The notes below the pieces were generated by a model. It worked only from the letters and a program-made list of their open reading frames with translations. It was not told where the DNA came from and did no database searches. DNA of 31,777 bases from AP-16 sp036395835 (GTDB taxonomy: Bacteria; Pseudomonadota; Alphaproteobacteria; Rhizobiales; Xanthobacteraceae). Position numbers and translations under genes: made by a program. Numbering within the stretch: position 1 is the first letter of the stretch; every line of letters begins with the position of its first letter. The DNA lies in NCBI GenBank assembly GCA_036395835.1, contig DASWCW010000317.1, positions 1 through 31,777 on the forward strand. Direction: 5' to 3'. Shown here in pieces: positions 19,513 to 28,000 of this stretch.

Positions 19513-20829
19513 ATGAGCGCCGAAGCCATGATCGGGGAAGGAAAGCGGCTCGAGCCGCACCGGCTGCGCGCGGCCGTGCTCGGCGAAGTCCACGCCCGTC
19601 CGTTCACGCCGATCGAGATTCCGCACCGCGTGCTGCATTTCGCCTTCGACACCGCGGGCGAGCGCGGCGAGGCCGACCGCGCGGCGCTCGTCGATTTCTG
19701 CATCCGGCGCGGGCTCATCGCACCCAAGCCCGGCGACAAGCACCATCGGCTTTCGTTCAGCGGCAGCGTGCTGCGCTGGGAGCAGCACTCCGAGTTCACC
19801 ACCTACACCTGGGAGCTCGCCTCGGAACGGCTCGACCCCGGCACGGCGCCGTTCCATCCCGCCGCGAGCGCGCTCGCCGCCGCGATGGGCCTGGTGCCGC
19901 AACCTGGGCCGCTGCTCGTCGCGCTCGATCTGCATTTGCTCGCCAACGGCAATGAGAAACTCGCGCCGGATCGGGTGTTCGAGCGCTCGAGTCTCGCCAT
20001 GGCGGAGATCGCCGACGGCACCGCGCTGATGGCGAGCGATTTCCAGTGCGATCCGACGGGCTTCATTCGCATCCTGGTGCTCGACCGCGGGCTCTACCCG
20101 GAGCGGGCCGGCGCAGTGGTGCAGCGCGTGCTGGAGCTGGAGACCTATCGCACGCTCGCGCTGCTCGGCCTGCCGGAAGCGCAGCGGCTCGCGCCCTCGG
20201 TCAACCGCATCGAGCGGCGTCTGGGCGAGGTCACCGAGCAGATGCGCAGCACCGAAGGGCTCACCGCCAATCACAAGCTGCTCGACGAGCTCACCGCGCT
20301 CGCGGCCGAGCTCGAAGCCGGCGCGACGGGGTCGCTGTTCCGGTTCGGCGCGAGCCGCGCCTACCACGAAATCGTGCAGCTGCGGCTGCAAACTCTCGGC
20401 GAACGGCCGGTCAAGGGATTTCCCACCTGGTCGTCGTTCCTGGCCCGGCGCATGGCGCCGGCGATGCGCACCTGCGTCACGCTCGAGGAGCGGCAGGCCA
20501 ACCTCTCGACCAAACTGGCGCGCAGCGCCAATCTGCTGCGCACCCGCGTCGACGTCGAGCTCGAGCAGCAGAACCGCAATCTGCTGCAGTCCATGAACGA
20601 GCGCACGCGGCTGCAGCTGCGCCTGCAGGCGACCGTCGAAGGCCTCTCGGTCGTGGCGATCAGCTATTACGTGGTAGGCCTGTTCGGCTATATGGCCAAG
20701 GCCGTGTCGGAAGCGGGCGTGCCGTTCAATCCGGGCTATGCGACGGCAGCCTTCGTGCCGTTCGCGGTCGCAATCATCTGGTGGATCGTGCGAAGAATTC
20801 GCAAACGCCACATCGCCGGCGAGAAGTGA
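19513..20829 (+). CDS. DUF3422-family membrane-anchored protein
   Basis: A 438-aa protein of the DUF3422 family, function unknown. The N-terminal half has LGEVHARPFTPIEIPHRVLHFAF and HHRLSFSGSVLRWEQHSEFTTYTW, motifs I recognise from this family. The middle is helical and probably coiled-coil (RRLGEVTEQMRS, then ELTALAAELEAG). The C-terminus has two transmembrane helices (about residues 384-403 and 412-428) with a basic tail (RRIRKRHIAGEK), which should be cytoplasmic. The ATG at 19513 is preferred; a TTG at 19477 would add 12 residues. It is followed by a repeat. Confidence 0.88.
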   Translation: MSAEAMIGEGKRLEPHRLRAAVLGEVHARPFTPIEIPHRVLHFAFDTAGERGEADRAALVDFCIRRGLIAPKPGDKHHRLSFSGSVLRWEQHSEFTTYTWELASERLDPGTAPFHPAASALAAAMGLVPQPGPLLVALDLHLLANGNEKLAPDRVFERSSLAMAEIADGTALMASDFQCDPTGFIRILVLDRGLYPERAGAVVQRVLELETYRTLALLGLPEAQRLAPSVNRIERRLGEVTEQMRSTEGLTANHKLLDELTALAAELEAGATGSLFRFGASRAYHEIVQLRLQTLGERPVKGFPTWSSFLARRMAPAMRTCVTLEERQANLSTKLARSANLLRTRVDVELEQQNRNLLQSMNERTRLQLRLQATVEGLSVVAISYYVVGLFGYMAKAVSEAGVPFNPGYATAAFVPFAVAIIWWIVRRIRKRHIAGEK

Positions 20830-20833
20830 CGAA

Positions 20834-20877
20834 GTCATCCCGGGACCGAGCGCAGCGAGGGAACCCGGGATCCATGA
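20834..20877. repeat. Dispersed palindromic repeat, second copy
   Basis: About 44 bp beginning gtcatcccgggaccgagc and ending aacccgggatcca. Its reverse complement closely matches the second half of the block at 15543-15584, including the TCCCTCGC...GCTCGG core. It lies between the convergent DUF3422 and methyltransferase genes. Confidence 0.65.
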
Positions 20878-20991
20878 ACCCGGTGCGCAAGCATACGTTC
20901 CCCGGACCGCTCGGCGCGAAGCGCCGGGCGTGATCCGGGGTCCAGAAAGAACCACAACGACTTTTGTTCGGTCGCTCCGAACGTGAAGCTT

Positions 20992-22053
20992 TCACGGCGT
21001 GGTGCTACGCGAAGTTACTCCTGGATCCCGGATCTTCGCTCGCGTTCCCGCTCGCTCGTCCGGGAAACGCCGAATGGGTCCGCCTACCTTACGGCCGTAA
21101 GTCTGTTTCTTGTGCTTGTTCGCAGCGGCCTTGCCGTTGCTGCGCGCCTCCCGGGCAGACATCGCGCGCAGCTCCTCCTTGCCGGGATATTTCGGTCGGC
21201 CGACCAGCAGCGGCATTTCCGAGCGCCGCGCCTTGCGCAGGCGTCCCGCGGCAATCTGCAAATAGCGCTCATCGACGTCGATACCGACGTAGCGGCGGCC
21301 CATGCGCTTGGCGGCGACGCAGGTGGTGCCGGTGCCGGCAAACGGGTCGAGCACGGTCTCGCCGGCGAAGTTCTCGCAGGCGCCGAAGCTGTAGAGCCGG
21401 ATCAATCGGGCCGGCAGCTTCTCCGGGAACGGTGCCGGATGCTCCCCTCCCCGCTTCACGTCCTGCGGGTACATGAACCAGACCTGCTGGGTGAGATCGA
21501 GCCATTCGGTGCGCGACAGGCGATTGGCGGCCTTGACCGCTCGCGGAAATTTCGGCGGCGCGCCCGGCTTCACATAGACGTGGATGAACTCGATGGTGTT
21601 GTTCTCGAGAATATTGCCCGGAAACGGATAGCTGCCGAACATCATCTTCGAGGTCTGCTTCTGCCACACGAACAGGCCGTAGCGGTGAAGCTCGGTCTCG
21701 AGCAGGATTGTCTGCTCCAGGTCGGCGGCGAGGTTTTTCAGGTGCCGCGTGTGCTGGCGGACGATCTTCTTGGGGATCGGCAGCAGAGGCGCATTGATGC
21801 AGAGCTTGCCGTTGGGGCGCAGCACCCGCGCGCATTCGTTCCAGACCCGCTGCATGTCGTCGAGATAGGCCCAGTAGCTCGGCCACGATCGGCCGGCGTC
21901 GTAATCGACCGCGGTCCAATACGGCGGCGAGGTCACGATGAGATCGACGCTGCCGGCCGGAAATTTTTGCATCACCTCGGCGGCGTCGCCGTGGAGAAGC
22001 CGGTCGGTGATGGGAGCAAGAGCTGGAACGCCTGGAGCAGCGGACATCGTCAT
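20992..22053 (-). CDS. Solitary DNA methyltransferase (beta class, N6-adenine or N4-cytosine)
   Basis: A 353-aa S-adenosylmethionine-dependent DNA methyltransferase. The catalytic motif TSPPYW (41-46) precedes the cofactor-binding motif DPFAGTGTT (236-244), the order of the beta class; S-P-P-Y rather than D-P-P-Y is common in N4-cytosine enzymes but also occurs in N6-adenine ones. No restriction endonuclease gene is adjacent, so it is probably an orphan epigenetic enzyme. The last ~26 residues (after about residue 327) are encoded by a dispersed repeat (21027-21068 and onward), so the native C-terminus may have been replaced. The ATG at 22053 has GGAAG upstream. It lies 34 nt after the acetyltransferase gene, probably in one operon. 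Confidence 0.88.
   Translation of the reverse strand: MTMSAAPGVPALAPITDRLLHGDAAEVMQKFPAGSVDLIVTSPPYWTAVDYDAGRSWPSYWAYLDDMQRVWNECARVLRPNGKLCINAPLLPIPKKIVRQHTRHLKNLAADLEQTILLETELHRYGLFVWQKQTSKMMFGSYPFPGNILENNTIEFIHVYVKPGAPPKFPRAVKAANRLSRTEWLDLTQQVWFMYPQDVKRGGEHPAPFPEKLPARLIRLYSFGACENFAGETVLDPFAGTGTTCVAAKRMGRRYVGIDVDERYLQIAAGRLRKARRSEMPLLVGRPKYPGKEELRAMSAREARSNGKAAANKHKKQTYGRKVGGPIRRFPDERAGTRAKIRDPGVTSRSTTP
21027..21068. repeat. Dispersed repeat forming the methyltransferase C-terminal coding end
   Basis: The sequence beginning ggatcccggatcttcgc and ending gctcgtccgggaaac has the CCCGGA...TCCGGG arms and ctcgc core typical of rhizobial palindromic repeats (recalled). On the minus strand it is read as part of the methyltransferase tail (PDERAGTRAKIRDPG). 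Confidence 0.5.
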
Positions 22054-22087
22054 GGCGAGCTTCCGGAGGAACGCCGAAGGACGCAGC

Positions 22088-22528
22088 TTACAGCCATTTC
22101 TGCATGATTACTCTGGGGGCGATCTCGAAGCCGATGCGCTCGTAGAAGCGGATGACCTCGGTGTTGGTGTCGCGGATCATGAGCTGCAGCTTGCCGATGC
22201 CGCGGTCCTTCAGCCATGTTTGCGCGGCGGCGACGAGCGTCTTTCCTATGCCTTGCCGTCGCCGATCCGGATGGGCGGCGAGATAATAGATCCAGCCGCG
22301 ATGGCCGTCATGACCGATCATGGCGGCGCCGACGATGGACCCGGCTGGATCGGCGGCAATCAGGATATCCGAGTTGCTGCGGCCCAGTGCGAAGCGGAAA
22401 TCGGCAACGGGGTCGTTCCAGCTGACCACGAGCCCGCAGGCCCGCCATAACCCGACCACGGCCGCTTCCTCTTCGGCGCGCGCGGGGCGAAGGGTCGGCG
22501 TTCCGACCGTATCGGTTCTTGGAGCCAT
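22088..22528 (-). CDS. GNAT acetyltransferase, YpeA-like
   Basis: A 146-aa GCN5-related N-acetyltransferase. It resembles E. coli YpeA along its length: LWRACGLVVSWNDP, DGHRGWIYYLAAHPDRRRQGIGK with the acetyl-CoA loop R90-R-Q-G-I-G95, and NTEVIRFYERIGFE near the end. The acyl acceptor is unknown. The ATG at 22528 has agcaggg close upstream. It diverges from imuA, and its promoter region shares the gap that holds the LexA box. Confidence 0.88.
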   Translation of the reverse strand: MAPRTDTVGTPTLRPARAEEEAAVVGLWRACGLVVSWNDPVADFRFALGRSNSDILIAADPAGSIVGAAMIGHDGHRGWIYYLAAHPDRRRQGIGKTLVAAAQTWLKDRGIGKLQLMIRDTNTEVIRFYERIGFEIAPRVIMQKWL

Positions 22529-22604
22529 GAACCCTGCTCGGACGTGGCAGCCCGTTGGTAACCGGCCTCGCCTCTTGACGCGAGAGGCTGGTCGGGGAAT
22601 GATG

Positions 22605-22619
22605 GAACAAACCATGAAC
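22605..22619 (+). promoter_or_regulatory. LexA (SOS) box upstream of imuA
   Basis: GAAC-AAACCAT-GAAC is an exact match to the alphaproteobacterial LexA operator GAAC-N7-GAAC. It lies 47 bp upstream of the imuA start, in the divergent gap with the acetyltransferase gene. imuA-imuB-dnaE2 operons are known LexA targets in this class, so damage-inducible expression is the expected regulation. Confidence 0.85.
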
Positions 22620-22666
22620 ATCACCAGGCGGGTTTCCTTCCGGGAACCCGAAAGGATCGGCTCGCA

Positions 22667-23452
22667 ATGGTCGGAGCGGCAGATCGCGAAGCTTCCCCAC
22701 CGCATACCATGCTGGCGCGGCTGCGCGGTGCGCTGGCGCTCGAGTTTCCCCGAACCACTGGCCATGGCGCCATGGCGTTCGGCATTCCCTCCCTCGATGC
22801 GGCGCTGGGCGGCGGGCTTTCGACCGGCGCGCTCCACGAGATCGCCGCGGCCCGCGAGGCGGAAATCCCCGCCGCGACCGGGTTTGCGCTCATCCTCGCG
22901 GGGCGCAATCCGGGCCCCCTGGTGTGGGTCGCCGAGGACATGGCGCTTGCCGAGAACGGCGCGCCCTATGGCCCGGGCCTCGAGGATCTCGGCCTTGCCC
23001 CCGAGCGGCTGATCGCGGTCAAGGCGGCGAAATCCCGCGACGTGCTGTGGGCCATGGAGGAGGCGCTGGCCAGCGCCGCCGGCGGCCCCGGCGCCGTCAT
23101 CGGCGAGATCCGCGGCGGCATCGATCTCACCGCAACGCGCCGGCTCTCGCTGGCGGCGGGCCGCGGCCGCAGCCTCGCGCTCCTGCTGCGCAGCACGCCG
23201 ACGAATGACGCTTCCGCCGCGGCGACGCGCTTTCTCGTCGGCGCAGCGCCATCCGGCCCGCCCTCCGGCGCAACCCCGATGGCGTTCGGTCCCGGCCCGC
23301 CGCGGTTTTGCGTGCGCCTCACCCGCAACCGTCGCGGCCCGCTCGGAACATGGATGTTGGAGTTCGATCGTGTGGAACAGCGTTTCAATGCGCCAGCGGA
23401 TCGTGAGCCTGTGGCTGAAACGGCTCTCGACCGATCGCGTCAGGCGGGATGA
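22667..23452 (+). CDS. imuA: ImuA, RecA-like mutasome protein
   Basis: A 261-aa ImuA. The N-terminus (MLARLRGALALEF, AFGIPSLDAALGGGLSTGALHEIAA) has the RecA/SulA-like fold start typical of ImuA. PLVWVAEDMALAENGAPYGPGL and the C-terminal TRNRRGPLGTWMLEFD also fit the family. ImuA is required with ImuB and DnaE2 for damage-induced mutagenesis. No canonical Walker A lysine is visible, as is usual for ImuA. The ATG at 22667 follows aaagga; an ATG at 22709 is possible. It is the first gene of the SOS operon behind the LexA box. Its 3' end overlaps imuB by 65 bp. Confidence 0.9.
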   Translation: MVGAADREASPPHTMLARLRGALALEFPRTTGHGAMAFGIPSLDAALGGGLSTGALHEIAAAREAEIPAATGFALILAGRNPGPLVWVAEDMALAENGAPYGPGLEDLGLAPERLIAVKAAKSRDVLWAMEEALASAAGGPGAVIGEIRGGIDLTATRRLSLAAGRGRSLALLLRSTPTNDASAAATRFLVGAAPSGPPSGATPMAFGPGPPRFCVRLTRNRRGPLGTWMLEFDRVEQRFNAPADREPVAETALDRSRQAG

Positions 23453-25079
23453 TCCCTCCCACCGAGGCGTGACTCGATGCAAGCCACATTCGCCCCCCTC
23501 CCCCCTTGAGGGGGAGGGATGGGGAGGGGGGTGTCTGTTCCATTCTACGGAGCTGAGACCCCCCTCCCGGCTCGCGTGCAGAGCGCGCGAGCCGACCTCA
23601 AGGGGGGAGGTGACCGGAGCAAGCCGCCCGCTCGCCATCTCCGCCAAGCGCGGCAATGTCGAGGAACTCGTCGCGGTTACGGCGGCGGCGGAGCGGCTCG
23701 GGCTGCGGCCCGGCATGGCGCTGGCGCAGGCCCGCGCCATGCATCCCGATCTCGCGGTCGTTCCCGAAGATGCGGCGGCCGACCGAAAACTCATCGAGAG
23801 CATCGCCGAATGGTGCCAGCGCTATACGCCGCTCGTCGCGCTCGATTCGCCCGACGGCATTCTGCTCGACATCGCCGGCTGCGCGCAGCTCTTCGGCGGC
23901 GAGCAAAGCCTGCTCGACGATCTGACCGCGCGCATTGCAAATTTCGGCTTCACCTTGCGGGCCGCGGTCGCATCGACCATCGGGGCGGCGACCGCCGCTT
24001 CCCGCCATAGCGCGATTGTTACCGTCGAGCCCGGCGCCGAGCGGGAGTTTCTCGGTCCCCTGCCGGTTGCCGCGCTCCGCCTGCCGGGCGACATGGTGGC
24101 GGCGCTGGCGCGCGTCGGCCTCAAATGCATCGGCGACCTCATCGATCTGCCGCGCGCGCCGCTCACCGCGCGGTTCGGCCCTCGGCTTCTGCTCCAGCTC
24201 GACCGCGCGCTCGGCAGGGAGCCCGAGCCCTTGCAGCCGCGCTCCCCGGTTGCGCCCTATGCGGCCGAGCAGCGCTTTGCCGAGCCGATCGCGCGCGAGG
24301 AAGACGTGCTCCACGTCATCGCAAAGCTCGCCTCGCGTCTTGAACCCATGCTGGAGCGCCGCGGCGAGGGCGCGCGGCGGATCGAGCTTGCCTTGTTCCG
24401 CACCGACGGCGCGGTGCGCCGCGTCGCGGTTGCGACCTCGCGCCCGGTGCGCGATCCGGCCGGCATCCGCGCGTTGTTCCTCGAGCGCCTCCATCAGCTC
24501 GCCGACGCGCTCGATCCCGGCTTCGGCTTCGATCTCGCCCGGCTCTGCGTGCTCGTCGCCGAGCCATTGGCTGCGGAGCAGATCGATCTTGCCGCAACCG
24601 AGCATGCGGACGATCTCGACCATCTCGTCGATCGCCTGAGCGCGCGGCTCGGCTCCCGCCGCGTCACGAGAATGATCGCGCAGGATGCGCACCTCCCGGA
24701 GCTTGCGGCGATGCGGGTGCCGGCGCAAACGGCCGTCGCCGCACCGAACGGCTGGGCGGCGTTCCGCGCGTTTCGCCTCGCCGCCGAGCTTGCGCCGCGC
24801 CCGCCGCGCCTGCTCGTCAAACCGGAGCCGATCGAGGCGATCGCCGCCGTGCCGGACGGGCCGCCGGTGCGGTTCCGTTGGCGGCGCGCGCTCCACGAAG
24901 TCGTCGCCGCCGAAGGCCCGGAGCGCATCGAATGCGCCTGGTGGACCGAGGATGGCGGCGGCACCCGCGATTATTTCCGCGTCGAGGACAAATCCGGCTG
25001 CCGGTTCTGGGTGTTTCGCGCGGGCCTCTATCGCGCAATGCCGGCGCCGTCCTGGTTCCTGCACGGATTGTTCGCGTGA
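23388..25079 (+). CDS. imuB: ImuB, Y-family polymerase-like protein with an in-frame palindromic insert
   Basis: A 563-aa ImuB, starting at the ATG at 23388 (MRQRIVSLWLKRLSTDRV, the family's N-terminus) inside the end of imuA. ImuB is a catalytically inactive Y-family polymerase homologue that links DnaE2 to the sliding clamp. The order DDPSHRG, then RPLAISAKRG, AAERLGLRPGMALAQARA, DSPDGILLDIAGCAQLFGGE matches the family, but about 50 residues not found in other ImuBs separate DDPSHRG from RPLAIS. Residues 37-75 of that insert are element A (23497-23610). The C-terminal domain ends with WFLHGLFA. It overlaps dnaE2 by one base (TGATG), so the two are translationally coupled. Confidence 0.92.
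   Translation: MRQRIVSLWLKRLSTDRVRRDDPSHRGVTRCKPHSPPSPLEGEGWGGGCLFHSTELRPPSRLACRAREPTSRGEVTGASRPLAISAKRGNVEELVAVTAAAERLGLRPGMALAQARAMHPDLAVVPEDAAADRKLIESIAEWCQRYTPLVALDSPDGILLDIAGCAQLFGGEQSLLDDLTARIANFGFTLRAAVASTIGAATAASRHSAIVTVEPGAEREFLGPLPVAALRLPGDMVAALARVGLKCIGDLIDLPRAPLTARFGPRLLLQLDRALGREPEPLQPRSPVAPYAAEQRFAEPIAREEDVLHVIAKLASRLEPMLERRGEGARRIELALFRTDGAVRRVAVATSRPVRDPAGIRALFLERLHQLADALDPGFGFDLARLCVLVAEPLAAEQIDLAATEHADDLDHLVDRLSARLGSRRVTRMIAQDAHLPELAAMRVPAQTAVAAPNGWAAFRAFRLAAELAPRPPRLLVKPEPIEAIAAVPDGPPVRFRWRRALHEVVAAEGPERIECAWWTEDGGGTRDYFRVEDKSGCRFWVFRAGLYRAMPAPSWFLHGLFA
23497..23610 (+). repeat. Palindromic element A, inside imuB
   Basis: 114 bp bounded by perfect 15-bp inverted ends (23497-23511 and 23596-23610; cctccccccttgagg and its complement). 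It contains a second inverted pair (gaggggggt / acccccctc) and a small hairpin with arms GGCTCGCG and CGCGAGCC. The right arm lacks 6 bp present in the other copies, a frame-neutral difference. It is read through as PPSPLEGEGWGGG and ending TSRGEVTG. Confidence 0.9.
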
Positions 25080-28000
25080 TGCACGAGCCCAGCAAGGCGA
25101 ACTCGGCCGGTTCCCTCCCCCCTTGTGGGGGAGGGTTAGGGAGGGGGGTGGGAAACTCCTCGCCCGAAAAAATACCCCCCTCCCGACCGGCCTTCGGCCG
25201 GTCGACCTCCCCCACAAGGGGGGAGGTGTCTGGAGAGGCCGTTGCATTTCGCTATGTCGAGTTCGCCGTCACGTCGAATTTCTCCTTCCTGTGGGGCGCC
25301 TCGCATCCCGAGGAGCTGATCGCCGAGGCCGCGCGGCTTGCATTTCTCGGGATGGGGCTTTGCGACCGCAACAGCGTCGCCGGCGTGGTGCGCGCGCATC
25401 TCGCCAAACGCGAGAACGAGCTCGAGCTCCGCTATCATCCGGGCGCGCGTCTCGTCTTTTGCGACGGCACGCCGGACATCCTCGCCTATCCGAAAAACCG
25501 CGCCGGATGGGGAAAGCTCTGCCGCCTGCTCACGCGCGGCAATCTTCGCGCCCGGAAAGGCGATTGCATTCTTCGTTTGGAAGATCTGCTCGAGCACGCC
25601 GCCGGCCTCGAGCTGGTGGTCATGGAAAGCACGAGCCGGAGAAAGGAAAACTCATCCTCAGCATTTATTCGCGAGGAGATTCTCGGCCCCTCCAAAAATG
25701 AAGACGGATCCCCTCCCCCCTTGAGGGGGAGGGTTAGGGAGGGGGGCAAATTCCAGATTCAGAAAGCGACCCCCCTCCCGGCGCAGCTTTGCTGCGCCGA
25801 CCTCCCCCTCAAGGGGGGAGGTGATCCGAGCAAGACACTCGCGCGCCTGCGCGAAGTCGCGCCGGGGCAAATGCGACTCGCGGCCGCCATGCTCTATCGC
25901 GGCACCGACCGGGCGCGGCTCGCGGAGCGCGCGGCCATCGCGCGCGAGGCCGGCGTGCCGCTGATCGCGGTCAACGACGTGCTCTACCACGCGCCGGAGC
26001 GCCGGCGCCTCCAGGACATCCTCACCTGCATCCGCGAGCACATCACGCTCGAAGCGGCGGGCCGGCGGCTCGCCGCCAATTCCGAGCGTTATCTGAAGCC
26101 GCCCGCCGAGATGGCGCGCATGTTCCGGGATCACGCGCAAGCGATCGAGGAGACGCGCAGATTGTCGGACCGGCTCACGTTCTCGCTCGACGAGCTTTCC
26201 TACCAATATCCCGAGGAGACGCGCGAGGGTTTCTCAAGCCCGCAGGACGCGCTGGCGTACTTGAGTCTCGAAGGCGCCGCCCGGCGCTATCCCGCCGGCA
26301 TTCCGGAAAGAGTGCGGGCCGCGCTCGCGCACGAGCTCGAGCTCATCGCCTCGCTCGACTATGCGCCGTATTTCCTCACCGTCCACGACATCGTCCGCTT
26401 CGCCCGCTCGCGCGACATCCTGTGCCAGGGCCGCGGCTCGGCGGCGAACTCGGCGGTGTGCTTCTGCCTCGGCATCACCGAGGTCAATCCCGAGCGCGCC
26501 GATCTCCTGTTCGAGCGCTTCATCTCCGCCGAGCGCCGCGAGCCGCCCGATATCGACGTCGATTTCGAGCACGAGCGGCGCGAGGAAGTGATCCAGCACA
26601 TCTACGCGCGCTACGGCCGCGAGCGCGCCGGGCTGGCCGCGACCGTCATCAGCTATCGCGGCCGCTCGGCGGTGCGCGAGGTCGGCAAGGCGTTCGGCCT
26701 GTCGGAAGATAGCGTCGGCGCCATCGCGTCCAGCATCTGGGGGTTCGGCGGCGACGGCTTCGACGCGGACCTTTCCCGCGCCGGGCTCGATGCGCAAAGC
26801 CCGGCGGTGCGCAAGATGCTCGACAGCGTCTCAACCCTGCTCGGCTTCCCGCGCCATCTCTCGCAGCACGTCGGCGGCTTCGTCATCACCCGCGACCGGC
26901 TCGACGAAGTGGTGCCGGTCAGCAACGCCGCCATGGACGACCGCACCGTCGTCGAATGGGACAAGGACGACCTCGATGCGCTCGGCATCCTCAAGATCGA
27001 CGTGCTCGGACTCGGCATGCTCACCTGCCTGCGCAAGGCGCTCACGCTGATCGAGCGGCATTACGGCGAGAAGCTCACGCTGGCGAAAATCCCGGCCGAG
27101 GATCCCGCGGTCTACCGCATGCTGCAGCGCGCCGACTCGATCGGCGTGTTCCAGGTCGAGAGCCGCGCGCAGATGAGCATGCTGCCGCGGCTCAAACCGC
27201 GGAATTTCTACGATCTCGTCATCGAAGTCGCGATCGTGCGGCCGGGCCCGATCCAGGGCGACATGGTGCACCCCTATCTGCGCCGCCGGCAGGGCATGGA
27301 GCCGGTCACGTTTCCCTCGAAAGAGCTCGAAGCGGTGCTCAGCAAGACCCTGGGCGTGCCGCTGTTCCAGGAGCAGGCGATGCGGATCGCGATCGTGGCG
27401 GCGGGATTCACTGCGTCGGAGGCCGACAAATTGCGCCGCGCCATGGCGACGTTCCGCCGCGTCGGCACCATCGGCACGTTCCAGCGCAAGATGATCGATG
27501 GCATGGTCGCCAGAGGCTACGATCGCGATTTCGCCGAGCGCTGTTTCCATCAGATCGAGGGTTTCGGCGAATATGGCTTTCCCGAAAGCCACGCGGCGAG
27601 CTTCGCGCTCCTGGTCTATGCCTCGGCCTTCATCAAGTGCCGCTATCCCGACGTGTTCGCGGCGGCGCTGCTCAATGCGCAGCCGATGGGATTCTATGCG
27701 CCGGCGCAGATCGTCCGCGATGCCCGCGAGCACGGCGTCGAGGTGCGCCCGGTCGATATCAATCATTCCGATTACGAGGCAAGCCTCGAGCCCGGTCCCA
27801 ATGCGGCCGAGCATCTCCACGAAATGCACCGCGACATGGCGAACGAGGTGCGCGCCCGCTATGCGGTCCGGCTCGGGCTCAAGGAGGTCAAGGGGCTTGC
27901 CGAGGGCGACGCCAAGCGCATCGTCGAGCGTCGCGGCGCGGGCTATGTCTCGTTGCGGGATCTGTGGCTGCGCACCGCGCTCTCGCCGAAGATGATCGCG

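Noticed and set aside
19480..20955. Minus-strand open frame opposite DUF3422
   Set aside because: The plus-strand frame has clear DUF3422 motifs and membrane helices; the antisense product is Arg/His-rich noise.
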